DNA from: Rotaria socialis
Lineage: Eukaryota; Rotifera; Eurotatoria; Philodinida; Philodinidae
Assembly: GCA_905331475.1 (NCBI GenBank)
Contig: CAJNYU010002346.1
Location: 124,001 to 188,000, forward strand
Direction: 5' to 3'
DNA length: 64,000 bases
Below the pieces are notes generated by a model. The model searched no databases. It worked only from the letters and a program-made list of their open reading frames with translations, and was not told where the DNA came from. Within the stretch, counting starts at the first letter, position 1. The number at the start of each line of letters is the position of its first letter. This document shows, in pieces, positions 48,301-61,512 of this stretch. Made by a program: the position numbers and the translations under genes.

Positions 48301-49414
48301 ATGATTGGATGCTCTCGCGTACGGATGATTGTAATACTAGCCGTATTTTGGCTGTTGTCAATTGCATATTTCCACAGCACTCAAGTTTCAATGGTTAGAC
48401 CTTTTACTAGATTGTGTCATACGTTTCGTGGTAACATTCGAAGACAGTATCCTATTAATCATCATCATCATCATTATCTACCATATACAAAATTCTGTAC
48501 TCAAACTGAAGCTGATCTTCAAGGTGAAAAATACAATCAACTACGAAAAGAATCAATATTTTGGTCGGCTTGCTATTCAGATGCTTATTTAGCTAAATTC
48601 TATTTAGCTGATCTTAATATGTTTGCTCATAGAAAAATGTTATTTTTCGATGTTGGTGCCAATAAAGGATATACAATCGCAAAAGGGTTATCACTTTGGA
48701 TGCCACACCTTGGCATCAATGGAATCATTTTAGGAGAATTTTTACGACAAAAATTAAAATTGAAAGACTGTGGTATATGCAATGAATGTATAGAAGCAGG
48801 ATTCATAAATTTCAAAAGAGATGAACGTGTTCATACAGCTATTGAAATACATGCCTTTGAACCACAACCAAGTACATATCAAGTATTAACTAAAATGAAA
48901 CGATGGATGAATTCGTCATTTCTACACATACATAAAGTAGCATTAAGCAATCAGAGTGAAATTCGTGCTCTACGAAAATGTCCTGCAGAATTCGAACAAT
49001 GTGCATTACCAACAACATCTAATTTGAGTAACACTAAATATTACACTAATAGTAGTTACTTCTTTAGATAAATTTGTAGACGAAAGAAATACTTATCAAA
49101 AAATTGAGACCGAAGGTTTCGATCCATTGGTTATTCAAGGTGCAGAAAATATTCTTAATCGACATCAAGTTAGACTCTTCCTCTTTGAATATCATGGTAT
49201 TCATATGTGGCGAACAACAACACTCTATCACGTGATAAACGATCTTGGTCACAAAGGTTATCTCTGCTATAGAATAGGTCAAACCGGTATATTCCGTTTA
49301 ACTGGTTGTTGGTCATCGAGTTTCGAAATAAAACGTTGGAGTAATGTTCTATGTATATCAAGGCATGAACCAAGATTAATTTCCTTTGTTGAAGAACTAC
49401 TTATTCCAGTGTAG
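48301..49414 (+). CDS. FkbM-family SAM-dependent methyltransferase, type II membrane protein
   Basis: N-terminal signal anchor (VRMIVILAVFWLLSIAYF, about residues 7-24) followed by a His-rich stretch and a lumenal domain. The methyltransferase core has the SAM-binding motif MLFFDVGANKGYT, then IEIHAFEPQPSTY, then LDKFVDERNTYQKIETEGFD, PLVIQGAENIL and LFLFEYHGI, the standard FkbM order. A Cys pair (CGICNEC) lies in an insertion. The first frame ends at 49072 (TAA), but homology continues in another frame from about 49053. Removing 49028-49052, a 25-nt GT...AG segment, joins LSNL to IVTSLDKF and gives a 362-residue protein. It is either an extraordinarily short intron or a frameshift. FkbM enzymes O-methylate sugars or small molecules; the substrate here is unknown. 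Confidence 0.8.
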
Positions 49415-49808
49415 AATGTGCGTTTGTTTTCTTTTGTAAAATAACTCTCGTACATTTATACTGTCTGGTATAAAGCATAATAATTACTATTTAATATACT
49501 CCAGCATTTTGTACAATTATCGATGTATATCAGTGGTTGTAGTCAAAGAATTGCGTCATATTTCAGACATGTGTTGTTGTCAATCAAGATTTTTCTTTCA
49601 TGTACGTACAAGTAAGTGATGCATGAGTTTCATTCGAAAGAAAAGAATGAAACAATGTTAACTTCATATCATCAACAACAGAGAAACACATGTGCTGGTC
49701 AAGAATATTCTTATTAATTTTTCTTTTAAATCAAAGAATTCATCGAGGTTAAAGATCTTTGCTTGTTTTTGTTTTCTTCGTCTCTATTTTAATCTAATTT
49801 TACAAAAG
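49415..49808. other. Upstream region of the Kirrel-like gene; signal-peptide exon not found
   Basis: The first confident Kirrel-like exon starts at 49809 in mid-codon, so an upstream exon with ATG and signal peptide must exist. No ATG with a hydrophobic run and correct phase could be assigned between 49415 and 49808. Confidence 0.5.
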
Positions 49809-52657
49809 GATGTGGAGAATATCTACAGACTATTCTTGTACAACCAAAATCTGTTGAAGTTCCACTTGGTAAAACCGTCGTTCTTGATTGTACTGTATTT
49901 AATCAGTATGGTGAAATTGCTTGGTAAGAACAGATTAAAACAAAAAGAAAAAAAAAAAGAAAATTTCGTATATATCTAAAAATATAGGTGTAAAGATGGT
50001 CATTGTACGATGGGTCGAGAACGACCATTATATTTCATTCCTCGATATGAAGTCATCGGTGATAAACAAGCTGGTATTTTTCAAAAAAAAACAAAGCTTT
50101 ATTTTTAATGAACAGAAATATTTTTAATTATTCTATTCTTAGGTATTAATAGTTTAAAAATTCGAGATGTTAATCTTGATGATGATGGCATCTATCAATG
50201 TCAAATAGGCCGAACAATTGAAGCTCGTGAGGTTCTTTCGAATTTCGCTAATTTAACTGTTCTTATTCCACCGAATCAAATCTCTCTTACTTACGTACCA
50301 CCTGGTATTGCTATTAGTGGAAAAGAATTTAAATTAAAATGTGAAGTACTTAATGCAAGACCATCAGCAACATTTACGTGGCAAATACCAACGAATACAC
50401 ATATTGTAAATATTTCACAACTCAATGAACCTATGACAACAAATAGTAAATTACTGGCATCAATTTCAATTATAACACTAGTTGCTGATATTAGCCAACA
50501 TGGACAAGAAATAACATGTGAAGCTGCACATGTTGCATTGAATAAATCGTTGACATCAACAGCAATAATTGCTATTGATTGTAAATTTTATTTTCTTCCG
50601 ATAGTTGTCCAATCAATTGCAATTTATTTTTGTTTAGATCAACCTGTTGTTAAAATAGTTTTAAAGCCAACAAAAATGTATGAAGATAAAGATTATTGGT
50701 TCGAATGTACAGCCGAATCTCGACCACCAATCACGGAACTTGTGTAAGTATGCTGAGGTAAATCAGATTTGAAATTCATGACTCAGTGCTTTTGTTGTTC
50801 GATATGTATCGATAGATTAGTGCACTTAAATTTTACTATCAACAACCATGTAATGACTCTGAACAGATCAATAACATCGATTCATCTCACATAAGTCACC
50901 CGATACCATACCGGTATATGTCTTAGGAGATGATTTACTGGCTGTTCAGCAAAATTTTCTTGAATCAAACTACCAGTGTACTACACGTATTTCACAGTGA
51001 CGATAATGAGTTATTGAATTCATCGCTAGATTATTTTTTCTTTGAAACAAGAGTGATGTAAAGTACAACATAAAAAAAACTTGGAATTCTTTCGCTTCAT
51101 TTTACAGATGGAAAACAAATGATACCATACTTCAAAGAATATCACCTATACCCGACGGTAGATATCCGTTACATCTAACTGTTACACGTCAAATGCATAA
51201 TCAACATCTTTCATGTTCAGCATTGAACAGTGCCGGAATAGCAGAAGATGTGATGGTGCTTAATATCAATTGTATGTTGCTGTTGTTCTTGCATTTATTT
51301 TTTATGTGAAAAGTTTTGTCTTTTGTTTTTCCAAATAGATTCTCCTACATTTAAATCTTTTCCTTCGCCGTATACACTTGCTCGTGTGGGTGACCTGTTA
51401 ATGCTTTCATGTGATGTTGATTCAAATCCACCAGCAAATATTCTTTGGACAAAAAATGGAGAGTTTGTTGGTGGTGGAAGTCAATATCAAATTCCTGAAG
51501 TACATGAAAATGACTATGCTGTTTATGCATGTATAGCAACCGTTGGAGGACAATTTACTAAAATTGTTGCATCGACCAAAGTTGTCGCGCCCGGTATAAT
51601 AAATACACATCGATATTGTTCTTGCCATTTTTTTTTACTTTTCTGCTGTTTTATTCTCTAGGGCCACCTCGTTTTTATCCTCCACAGCCAGTTCTTGCTT
51701 CTCGTGGTTCAGAAGTGATGCTCAAATGTCAATTAGAAAAGCATATTGAACTAACTGTTCGTTATTAAACAGCAATTATATATACTTTATTCTCTATATT
51801 GAATATTTCGATTTAGAATTCATTTTGGATATTTAAAAACGTAACACTCATAAATACTATGAAATATACTGTAGTACCAGTACGAGATATTAAAACAATT
51901 CCACGCTATGAAATGGGTTTAATTATACATAATGTACAAAAAAACGATTTCGGTGAATATGAATGTCATGTTACAAATCAATATGGAACTGAATATGCTC
52001 GCCTTCGCCTTGAAAAACGAAGTACATCTCTTTTATTATTATTTCTTTTTATATTGAAATTTGATAGCTATGATTATTTTGTTTTTCATTAGGTAGTCAT
52101 CTTCTCATGCAAATTGCTATCTATTTCACTTTACTTGTTTTATTAAGTTTAATATTATTTTCTTCATATTTATGTTGTCATCATGCTTTTCAAGTAGATC
52201 AAAGTATAAAAATCAGAGTTGTTTTTCAATTGATATCTACAATTAATTTCTTATAGAACGTATAACTTTAGGACGAATGCGACGAGTTCAAACTTGGCTA
52301 CAAAGTAAACCAAGCATGTGGATTCATAATTTAACAGCAGCAGAAAAGGTTCTTCTGTTTTTTGCTATAAAAATTTCACTTAAACTTATGCCTTCTTCTT
52401 TCTCTCTATAGATTCCATTGACTGTATATGATGTAAATTCAGGTGTAACTCGAACTACACTTGATCCACCCGTTGATATTATCGAATGTTATGTTACAAT
52501 GATGGATGAACAGAAACGTCAAAATTTCAATCGGCCATTATTACCACCGCCACTGCCGCCACCGATTCTAATAGATCGAATGCCATTTTGTAATGATGAT
52601 CAATCGGAACAGATCTATGAAACAGCTGACCCTACTTCATGGCATATCGATGTTTAG
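49809..52657 (+). CDS. Kirrel/SYG-1/Roughest-like five-Ig adhesion receptor (5' exon missing)
   Basis: Type I membrane cell-adhesion protein of the nephrin/Neph family. Eleven exons: 49809-49923, 49988-50073, 50143-50580, 50638-50743, 51108-51271, 51339-51593, 51662-51756, 51817-52021, 52093-52203, 52257-52348 and 52412-52657, about 636 residues. Ig1 has the Neph-specific layout: VVLDCTVFN, GEIAWCKDG, PRYEVIGDKQAGINSLKI, DDGIYQC. Ig2 follows LTVLIPP and has FKLKCEV and EITCEA. Ig3 has YWFECTAESRPP, WKTND and HLSCSALN. Ig4 has LMLSCDVDSNPPANILWTKN and YAVYACIA. Ig5 has VMLKCQ, FWIFKN and FGEYECHVTNQYG. One helix follows (IAIYFTLLVLLSLILFSSYL), then a short cytoplasmic tail with a PPPLPPP stretch and Tyr motifs (TVYDV, QIYET). 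Kirrel proteins mediate synapse, muscle and nephrocyte adhesion; a role here is inferred. The donor at 51757 (GTTCGT) is weak but phase-consistent. Confidence 0.88.
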
Positions 52658-53523
52658 TATTTCTCTTTTCTAGACTTCGATTAATGGTTTTCTTTTTATC
52701 AACAACATATACACACGAATCATTTTTTCGTTTTTCTCTTGAATTAAAAAATACGAATAAAAACTACATACGATCGGAAATGCGCGTATATTAAGGATTT
52801 TATCGTTACGCACAAAAAATACACACATTTACATACAATAACCAGATAAAATGAGATAAATAAAAGAGAATTTATATACTATTGGAAAAGGAGAACGTAT
52901 GAGCTGTCTTACTTTATTGCAGACCCAAAATCCGGCGAACATCTCTTTCACATATATGTATTACGTGGGCGAATCAATATACTTACAATGTATTCTTTTT
53001 TTTTCTATCAATATCAATATATTCTGTGTCTGTCACTCTCTTTCACTTGCTTTACACACTTAACAACATTCAAAGAAGAGAAAGAGAGAGAAAGATAGAG
53101 TAATTGAACAGAGAATCAGAACAAGCAAAAAACAAAAAGAAAGAAAAAAAAAAGAGAAACAACAGAAAAAATAAAATAGCTGCTGTAACAGCTGCTCGCA
53201 AACTTACATGAAATATTCAGAAAACAAACAGAGTAAAGAACAAGAAGAATAAACTTGTTTATACGTATTATATGTAGATTATATTTGTATGTCAGCAAAA
53301 ATGAAACAGATAAATAAAAAACGGTTTTATGGATTTTTTTCTCATAATCAATAGCCGATCGCTAATCAACAACATTTAACAGTGCAAACAACAACGGATA
53401 AACAAAAACAAAATGAAAAGAAACCGAGCCCAATACGTAGACATTCGAATAGATAGGGGTGAAAAGAAGAATAGATATAAAAAAACGAAAACATTTTTTT
53501 TTTGTTTTGAAATTATTTCACTG
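52658..53523. other. Convergent spacer between Kirrel-like and FNDC3 genes
   Basis: 3' flanks of two convergent genes. A/G-rich tracts (AGAGAGAAAG near 53075-53098, AAAGAAAGAAAAAAAAAAG near 53140) and AATAAA-type motifs; no gene recognised. Confidence 0.6.
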
Positions 53524-56500
53524 TTACTTTTTTATGCCGGGAGAAAACGAAGAAGAAGAAGAAGAAAAGGTATTATCAACTGGTATTGACGAACCATTAT
53601 TATATTTTGAATACATAAAATTAGCAAGTATGGCAATAAATATTGCTAATAATGTAAAACCAACAAATATAACAATAGCCCATTGTTGATCAGTTAATGT
53701 TCGACTTTCAAATAATTCTATAGATTTTAATTTTCGACTTAATAATAAACGATAACGATTTATGAATGAAATCTTTTGGTCTGAATGATGATCGTGAGAC
53801 AGCAAATGATTATTTGATGCTTTCGATCCTGATATCGATGCCGCCAAATCTTCCGGTCGAGGTAAAACGAAGTGTGTTGCAGGACTAAATGGGCTATTCA
53901 ATGTTAAGCCATCACTCGTCGATCGTATAGCACAAATACGCACACGATAGTCAACACCAGCTTCTAAGTTTGTCGCACGATATGATGTTAAATCGCCATG
54001 ATAAATTTCTGTATATTCGTTTTCTTTTCGATAGATTTGTAATTGAAGAATATAACTTATTGGATCGTTGCCAAGCGATTTATGAGCTTGCCAATTAAAT
54101 ACACATGATGTTGAAGTTATTTCATTGATATTAGGAGCTAAAATATGAAACACGAAGATTACTTCATGAAATCTATTTCTGCAAACCATTTTTTCCTTTA
54201 TTTAATCTGCTCAAAGTAAAAACGAATATTAACTAGAAAATTGAACTTGTATTCTTCTATGATGAATTTAGTTTATTTGAGAACTAGTTTGAGAAATGTC
54301 ATTCGTAAGTAATTATTCAAGGCTTTAGATCAATCTTTTTTAAGTCCTTGAAAAATCCTCACCTATGAGGGAATTGGAACTCTGTATCCCTATATGTTAA
54401 GGATTCTTCTTGATTGTATTTCAACAGTGAAACAAAAAACAAATCATAAATATTACAAACCTTTTAATGCATTTGGTGGCGCTTTAGTTGTTGTAAATGT
54501 ATAAATGTCTGACCATGGCCCAGCACCTGAATCATTTTTTGCACATATACGAAAATTATATTGAGTGTTTTCTTGTAATTTATTTATTTTATGTGAATAC
54601 GTAGTACCGGTATAAATACAATTATAACTAATGAAGAAAAAGCAAAAAACGACATTAATCTTTTATATAGAATAATTTTCGTTTGTCTTACTTTCCATCT
54701 TTTCCTTCCATTTCAATGATATATGATACAGAACGAGGATTTGCTGTTGTTGATTCTGATGATGATGATGCTGATGATAAAGCATGATTGACTGTGCCAT
54801 TATTCCATTTCAATTTAATTGAATTACATGTTACAGCAATACATTCAAGTCTTGGAGGATCAGGTGGTAAACTTTTCGTTTGACATTTAACTGTTGAAGA
54901 GAATGGGCCAGGTCCTATGGTATTTACAGCTCGTATACGAATTCTACAGAAAACAAAAAAAAAAGAACGTTTTAATTATAAAATATCATATGAAAAAAAA
55001 AGAACAGCTAAAAACTAACTTGTAAATTGTATCAGGTAATACTTCATCAATATTGTATTCAATTAATTCTGGATTCACAAAAATAAGTTCTTTTTCACCA
55101 ATATCAATATAATAACCCGTAATAGGTGATCCATTATTTGATGGTTGTTTCCATGTGACTGCCATTGATGTAGATTTTGCATGTACTTTAACACTAGTGA
55201 CAATCGACGGAGGAGCTGCTGGTGTGACACATGATGCTAGCATACTATATGAACCAGGACCAGCTGTATTAACTGCCTAGAAAAAAGATCAAATTTTTGT
55301 TTCAAATTAAAAATATTTGCTTGTGTTTCTTTACCTGTACTCGGAAAAAATAATGTGTAACCGGTATAAGACCTTTCGCTTCATATGTGCAATTTGTTCC
55401 ACAATAAAGTTGCATAAATGAATCATTTTCTTTTCGTGACCATTCAAGACGATATTCAGTGATAGCTGCACCATTGTTAACACCTTCTTCCCAACGTATT
55501 AATGCACTAGTACAACTTTGACATTCAACAACAAAGTTCCGTGGTGCTTCAGGTACACCTGGACCAGAGAGAACATCAAGATATTCTGACCACGGACCGC
55601 CCTTGAAAATAATACAGAAAACAAAAATAAGAATATTCTTTTAATTTTGAAGAAAACATACTCCTGCACGATTAAATGCTCGAACTTGAAATATATATGG
55701 TCGACCTGGTAATAAACCAGCAACAGTACAATCAAGATCCCGCCCACGATAAACAATCCGTGATGAACTATCAGGATTGGTTACTTGAACTTCGAAATCA
55801 ATTATGGATGAACCACCGTCATAATCCGGATATGCTAAATTATGAATAATTATTAAAATAAGGTTGAAGGATCATGTTTAAATTCTTTCAAGAAAAATCC
55901 TATGCTTCAAAATTGTCACAGATTATTGTCCAGATAGAAGAAAACAAATGATTCGAATTTGCTAGAATTGTTTACAACCAATTGATGGTTTCACAAAAGT
56001 CAAACGCAGTATTTTATGCAGTTTAGTGGTAACCTCCCACCCCAAGGTTAAATAAAACGTTCGGAAGGAAAAATTGACATAGTGCATAGATTGAAATTTC
56101 TTAATAGTATCCTTTAAATAACTAAAGCTTAAGTCAAAAGGATTAAAACTCAAGAAGGCGATCACAATGACGTATGTCTAGTTGATACTTTCATGGTATA
56201 GAATCCACAATGGCTATCAGCATCAGTTACATGATTCTTCGTATTTTAACTGTCCAGAAATTTTACTGACACTACGATTATTTAAAAAAAAAGAAACTGA
56301 ATAAAATCTCTTACCCCAACGTAAATGTAATGAATTTGCTTTTGGTTTTCCAGAAATTTTCGGTGGATGACAAGAAGCTGGTGCAACAGCTGTCGTGCGT
56401 ATTTGTGTTATGTCAGATGGGTCACTATGGCCACCAATACTTGAACATGATAAACGAAGAGAATATGAATGTCCGGGTATAAGTTGTTCAAGTAAATATT

Positions 56501-59500
56501 CTGTATCCAAACCATTATAAATAACATGAAAACCTAGTAGAAAAAAAATGATATATATCAGATATAGTTAATCATGAATTTTTTTGAATATCTAAGCATG
56601 ACGAAACAAATAACAATTTAATATATTTCTACCTACCATCTTCAGCTAACACAGAAACAAATAGTAAAATTCATTCAGAACACTATTATTTATTTGGTTT
56701 TTAAAATTTTTTACTCACCTTTTGATTCTTCTAATTCAAGATGATATTGTTGAATTTCTGCACCTCCATTATCTCTTGGTGGATCTGAAAAATTATTTTA
56801 TTGCAAAGAACAAAATTAGAATACAAATCAATATTTTCTTTACCCCAAACAACACGACATTGTGTTGCTTGTATCTGTCCTTTTATTCTTGGTTTAGCTG
56901 GTGGATCAGGTCTATCAGGTAATGTTCTATATGTTGCTATTGGTGAATAATTACTTTGACCTTCTTGATTATGTGCGGATAACTGGAAAAGAAAAAGAAA
57001 ATTTTTCATAGTAAGAGAAACTATTGAAAAAGAAAAGTTTAATTTTACTCGAAATTTATATTCAGTATTTCGATATAAATCAGTAACTGTATAAGTAGAT
57101 GATGAGCCTGTATATTTATTTCGAAAGTAATTCGATTCATCATTCATTTGCAATGTAAATGTTTCATCAATGGGTCGTTTTGTCCATGACAACGCTAGAT
57201 ATTTAACGCCTTTTTCGCATAACATTGGTGGATCAGGTTCAGGTGGAATTGTACCTAATGTACTAAATTGAATTGTGTCACTAAATTCACTAGAAAACGA
57301 AACACAAAATGAAAATAAGAAGGATTTTATTAAGTTTTCGTACCTTCGTCCTATACTGTTCTCAGCAGCCAAACGGAAACCATAAAATGTTGCCGGAGTA
57401 AGCTTATTTAATAGATATTGTTTTTTCACACCACGATATATTTCAACGAATTCTCGGCCTTTACCCTAAAATAAAACAACATTAATATTCATGCGTTTAT
57501 TGATAAATGGGAATTCACATCTCTTTCCGGTGTCCCAGATAGGAAACTCTTATCAATGTTAGCCTAGAGCTATAACAAATTTTCTATGATCCATAACGAT
57601 TTTAGACCTATGATAGACTATGATCATGAAATAAGTACAAAAACTAATTAATTACACCAGAGTATTCACTAGGAAGAAAATTTTATATAGGAAATAGTTT
57701 CGACTCATCGAACTTCATAATCATGCTATTTTAAAATAGATTAGTCCACCATCGTGTTAGTGAATCAACGTCATCAACGATAATGGAAGAAGCTGATCAA
57801 TAGAGGATCTATAATCATCGTCTACCAATAGCATCTGTCACGATCTGTACAATAGAGGCCATCAAGTAGATGCTAATTTCTAACATATATTTCATCACTG
57901 CCTTTAGATCGTGGTTCAAAAAGTAGATGCGAGATATTTAGCTGTCTCATATCAAGTTATATTTCAGATAGTTTTTAAATGATAGTGAAAATTTTCACGG
58001 CTACACAGCGAAATAGAAATATGAATATATAACAAACCTCATCATATTCAAGAATATAATTTAAAATTTTGGATCCATTATCATTTGCAGCTGTCCATTT
58101 TAGCGTCAAAGAATTTTTTAGTCGACTCCCAAGTAATTTTGGAGGTAGAGGCCGATCAGGCTCACATTGTTCGGTAGTGAATGGTACTGGATAAATATAT
58201 TCACCTTTGCATGAATCAATACATGCGCATACTCTGAAAAATAAAATTAGACGTCTCTATGTTAAAAAAATGAATGATTTTTATTTAAATTTTTACTTGA
58301 GATGATATTCAGTTGCTGGTTTTAGATCTTTTAGAGTTATTTCATTGGCATCACCACTAAAGAAAATTTATTGTTCAATTAAAATACAACTAAAAAGTTA
58401 TCCAAATTCCAGATCTTTGCTAAATGAAAGTAATTCTCTTGCTAATCAACTACGTTTTTTTTCTACATTATTTTTTGTATAAATACATTGAAATAGATTT
58501 TGATTTTCTTTGGAATGTTTCAACTATTGCCTTTGTTCCAATTCTTAGATACAATTATAGTAATAACATTGACAATATAAACCAAGAAAGGTTATGTTCG
58601 TATTTCCGGATAGGAACAAATTAAGAGGATGTGCAAGATTTATAATTGAATTTCAAGTCAGAATTTGAATCGAATTGTTTCTACGCGTTGAATATATTAA
58701 TATAATAAAAATGAAGTATTGTGGTAGTGAAGTCTGAAGGTCAAGAATGTTTTTTTAAGATATTTATTGCTCACTGGGACCTACACCATCTACAGAGTTT
58801 CGATTGAAAAGTAATTTATCAGTTGAAGGATGCCCCATATAAGTAATTCTTCATGTCAAGAGCAATGGCAATGTCATTCGAATATAGTAATTTTGCATAT
58901 GTTCTCATCTCCCATCAAAGATTACTTGCATTCAACATTTATATATTTCATCGATTCGGTTAATGTTAAGCAATTTTCTTACAAAGAACAGGATCTACTC
59001 AATTACAATATTCCCTAACGAGTGGGCATATAGTTTAGATTAGAATGAAAAACTTTCCTGTTTTGTAATTAATCATAGATTCTATTTATCTTTAGTGTTG
59101 ATGTAAATGATAAATGCATTGTTTATGATTTCAAGAACATTTTCTTTTGGACTGTGTTTCGCTTTTTAGACTAACAATATTAATTAAATAATATTTCAAT
59201 AAAAACTTCTATCAATCATACCAATAAACTTGTTTGTATTTAGCGTCTTTGCCTTTATCTGACAATAATAATTCGTAAATGAGATTTGTAAAATCAATTG
59301 AATAGTCCGATTGTGTAGGTGTCAATGTTGGAGGTTGAATTCTTACTAATGCACTTCGACTTTCAATATCTTGAATCTAAAATAGTAGTAGACCAATAGA
59401 AGTATATTCGAAAAAATAAACTAAATCTTTTGCTTACGATTGGTGGAGATAATTTCGATAGACATTTTTCAATCGTTTGTCGTTCTTTATCATATTCTGC

Positions 59501-61480
59501 TGCAGCAGCTAAATCAACAGGTTCAGTTGTTGGTTGAACAACCATTTCTGAATAAAATGGTGAATAATGTGTTGCCAATGGTGGATGATGATGATGTAGA
59601 GATTTATCGGAACCATCAAAATTATTCAAAACTTTTTCTTAAAAATAAAAGTTTGATTAAAAAAAAACAGAAACATTTGAATTAACTTACTCATGTTGAC
59701 ATTATTGACATATGAATTGGTATTCGTATGGGAAGATGGTATACGTCGTTTTTGTCCACTAATATTTAGTGTTCGAGGATGAGATGTTCCTCCTGTTGTT
59801 GTACAACTATTCGCATTTGTATTATATACAGGTGAATGACGTTGATGATTATTTGTTGAATTATTTGTTGTTATTAATGATGTATTAACACCATCTCCTA
59901 TTGTTGTTGTTATTGTTGACGAATTATTGCTTTCAGACGGATGTAATAGACATTGTGAAGCTAAATAATGAAAAATTGAAAAATTTGAATTTTCGATCTA
60001 TTTTTTTTTCATACGATTTGTAGGTGATGATGCATGATTACAAGCAGAACGTTGAGGATACGATAATGCATCGCCTGTATAAGGTCCGTATACATTTGGA
60101 TTATGATATTGATGTGGATGACCATACAATCCATTGTATGGCGATGGAGAATAACCGGTATGCTTAAAATAATTCAACAAGAATAAACTTTAGGCTTTGA
60201 ATTTTTTCCATCTTACCACATGATGATGAGGCGGCGGTGGAGGTGGTGGTGGTGCAGGTTGTGGCATAATAACATGTGTTAGTACACCATTCTCATCAAG
60301 AACTTGTTGAACCATATGTCCAGGTGGTAAATGTAAAGGTAATGGAAATGCTGGTCCATTTTCTGAGATCATTCTCACTGTTGCAGGACCTAAGAATAAA
60401 AACATGTATGTCATACAAATTATTCATATATGTATATATTTATATGTGTGTATATATTAGACGATATATATTCTGGCATTCTCTTTCGACTATATTACGA
60501 ACGAATCAAATTCTGCCAATATTATCCTTAGCACACGTCTAACCGACCTGCTATATCTTCATCATTCCAGATATGACACATGGCAATGGTAATTATATGG
60601 GTAACAGAAATAAAAAAGAAACAGAAGGAGAAAAAAAATGACAAACTGCCCAACTTTCCTCTTCTGGTGTACTCAAACTACAGAACAAAAGCAAAAAGTT
60701 TGCGATATAATATATATATATATATGTATACATATTAAAAGAAAAGTACAGAAAGAAGAAAAAAAATACCAGCTGTTTCTTGTAACTGGTCAGATAGTAA
60801 GCTAGCGAACGGTAAAAGTGATGAGCCTATTATATTGTTCTAAGAACAACAATATACCAAAGATAATCTTTATCTAGGTACTGTTACTCTTCAATAGATC
60901 CATTAGTTATAGAATGATGAGTCGTACATTGTTGCTGTTCTTTTTCTTCTATGTAAAAGAACATTATTACTGATATTTCTACATTTCTTGTGGTCAGATC
61001 ATCGACGGCAACCACGCGCAACCCACATCAATCATGATCACGCCTTTCTCCTTCGTTCACTTTTTTCTCTACGGAGACTAAACGAACAGCACATTATGAT
61101 GATGAATCACATGCATACATACATACATACATATGCGTATAGAAGTATAAGAGGACGAGAAAGAAAGTCTAGTAGAATAATTGAACTTTCTCTGTTCGAT
61201 TTAGAGAACAAAAAAAACCATGAAGAAGAGAGAAAACTTTTTTTCGCCTTCATATGTCGACATTAAGATGAGACAATTTCAAAGAAAGCGAAAAAAAGAA
61301 GAAAAACTACATCTAATCAAAAGTGCAAAAGGTCATTCGAAAACCTACTCGATTGCTGTGGTTGCTGCCCTGATGATTGAGCAGCAAGCCATAGATGTAA
61401 TTGATCATGACTGGACGTAGTTGACGATGACGACGACGATGATGAATGTATATCATTACTACCATTCAAATTACTATTAC

Positions 61481-61512
<32 letters not shown>

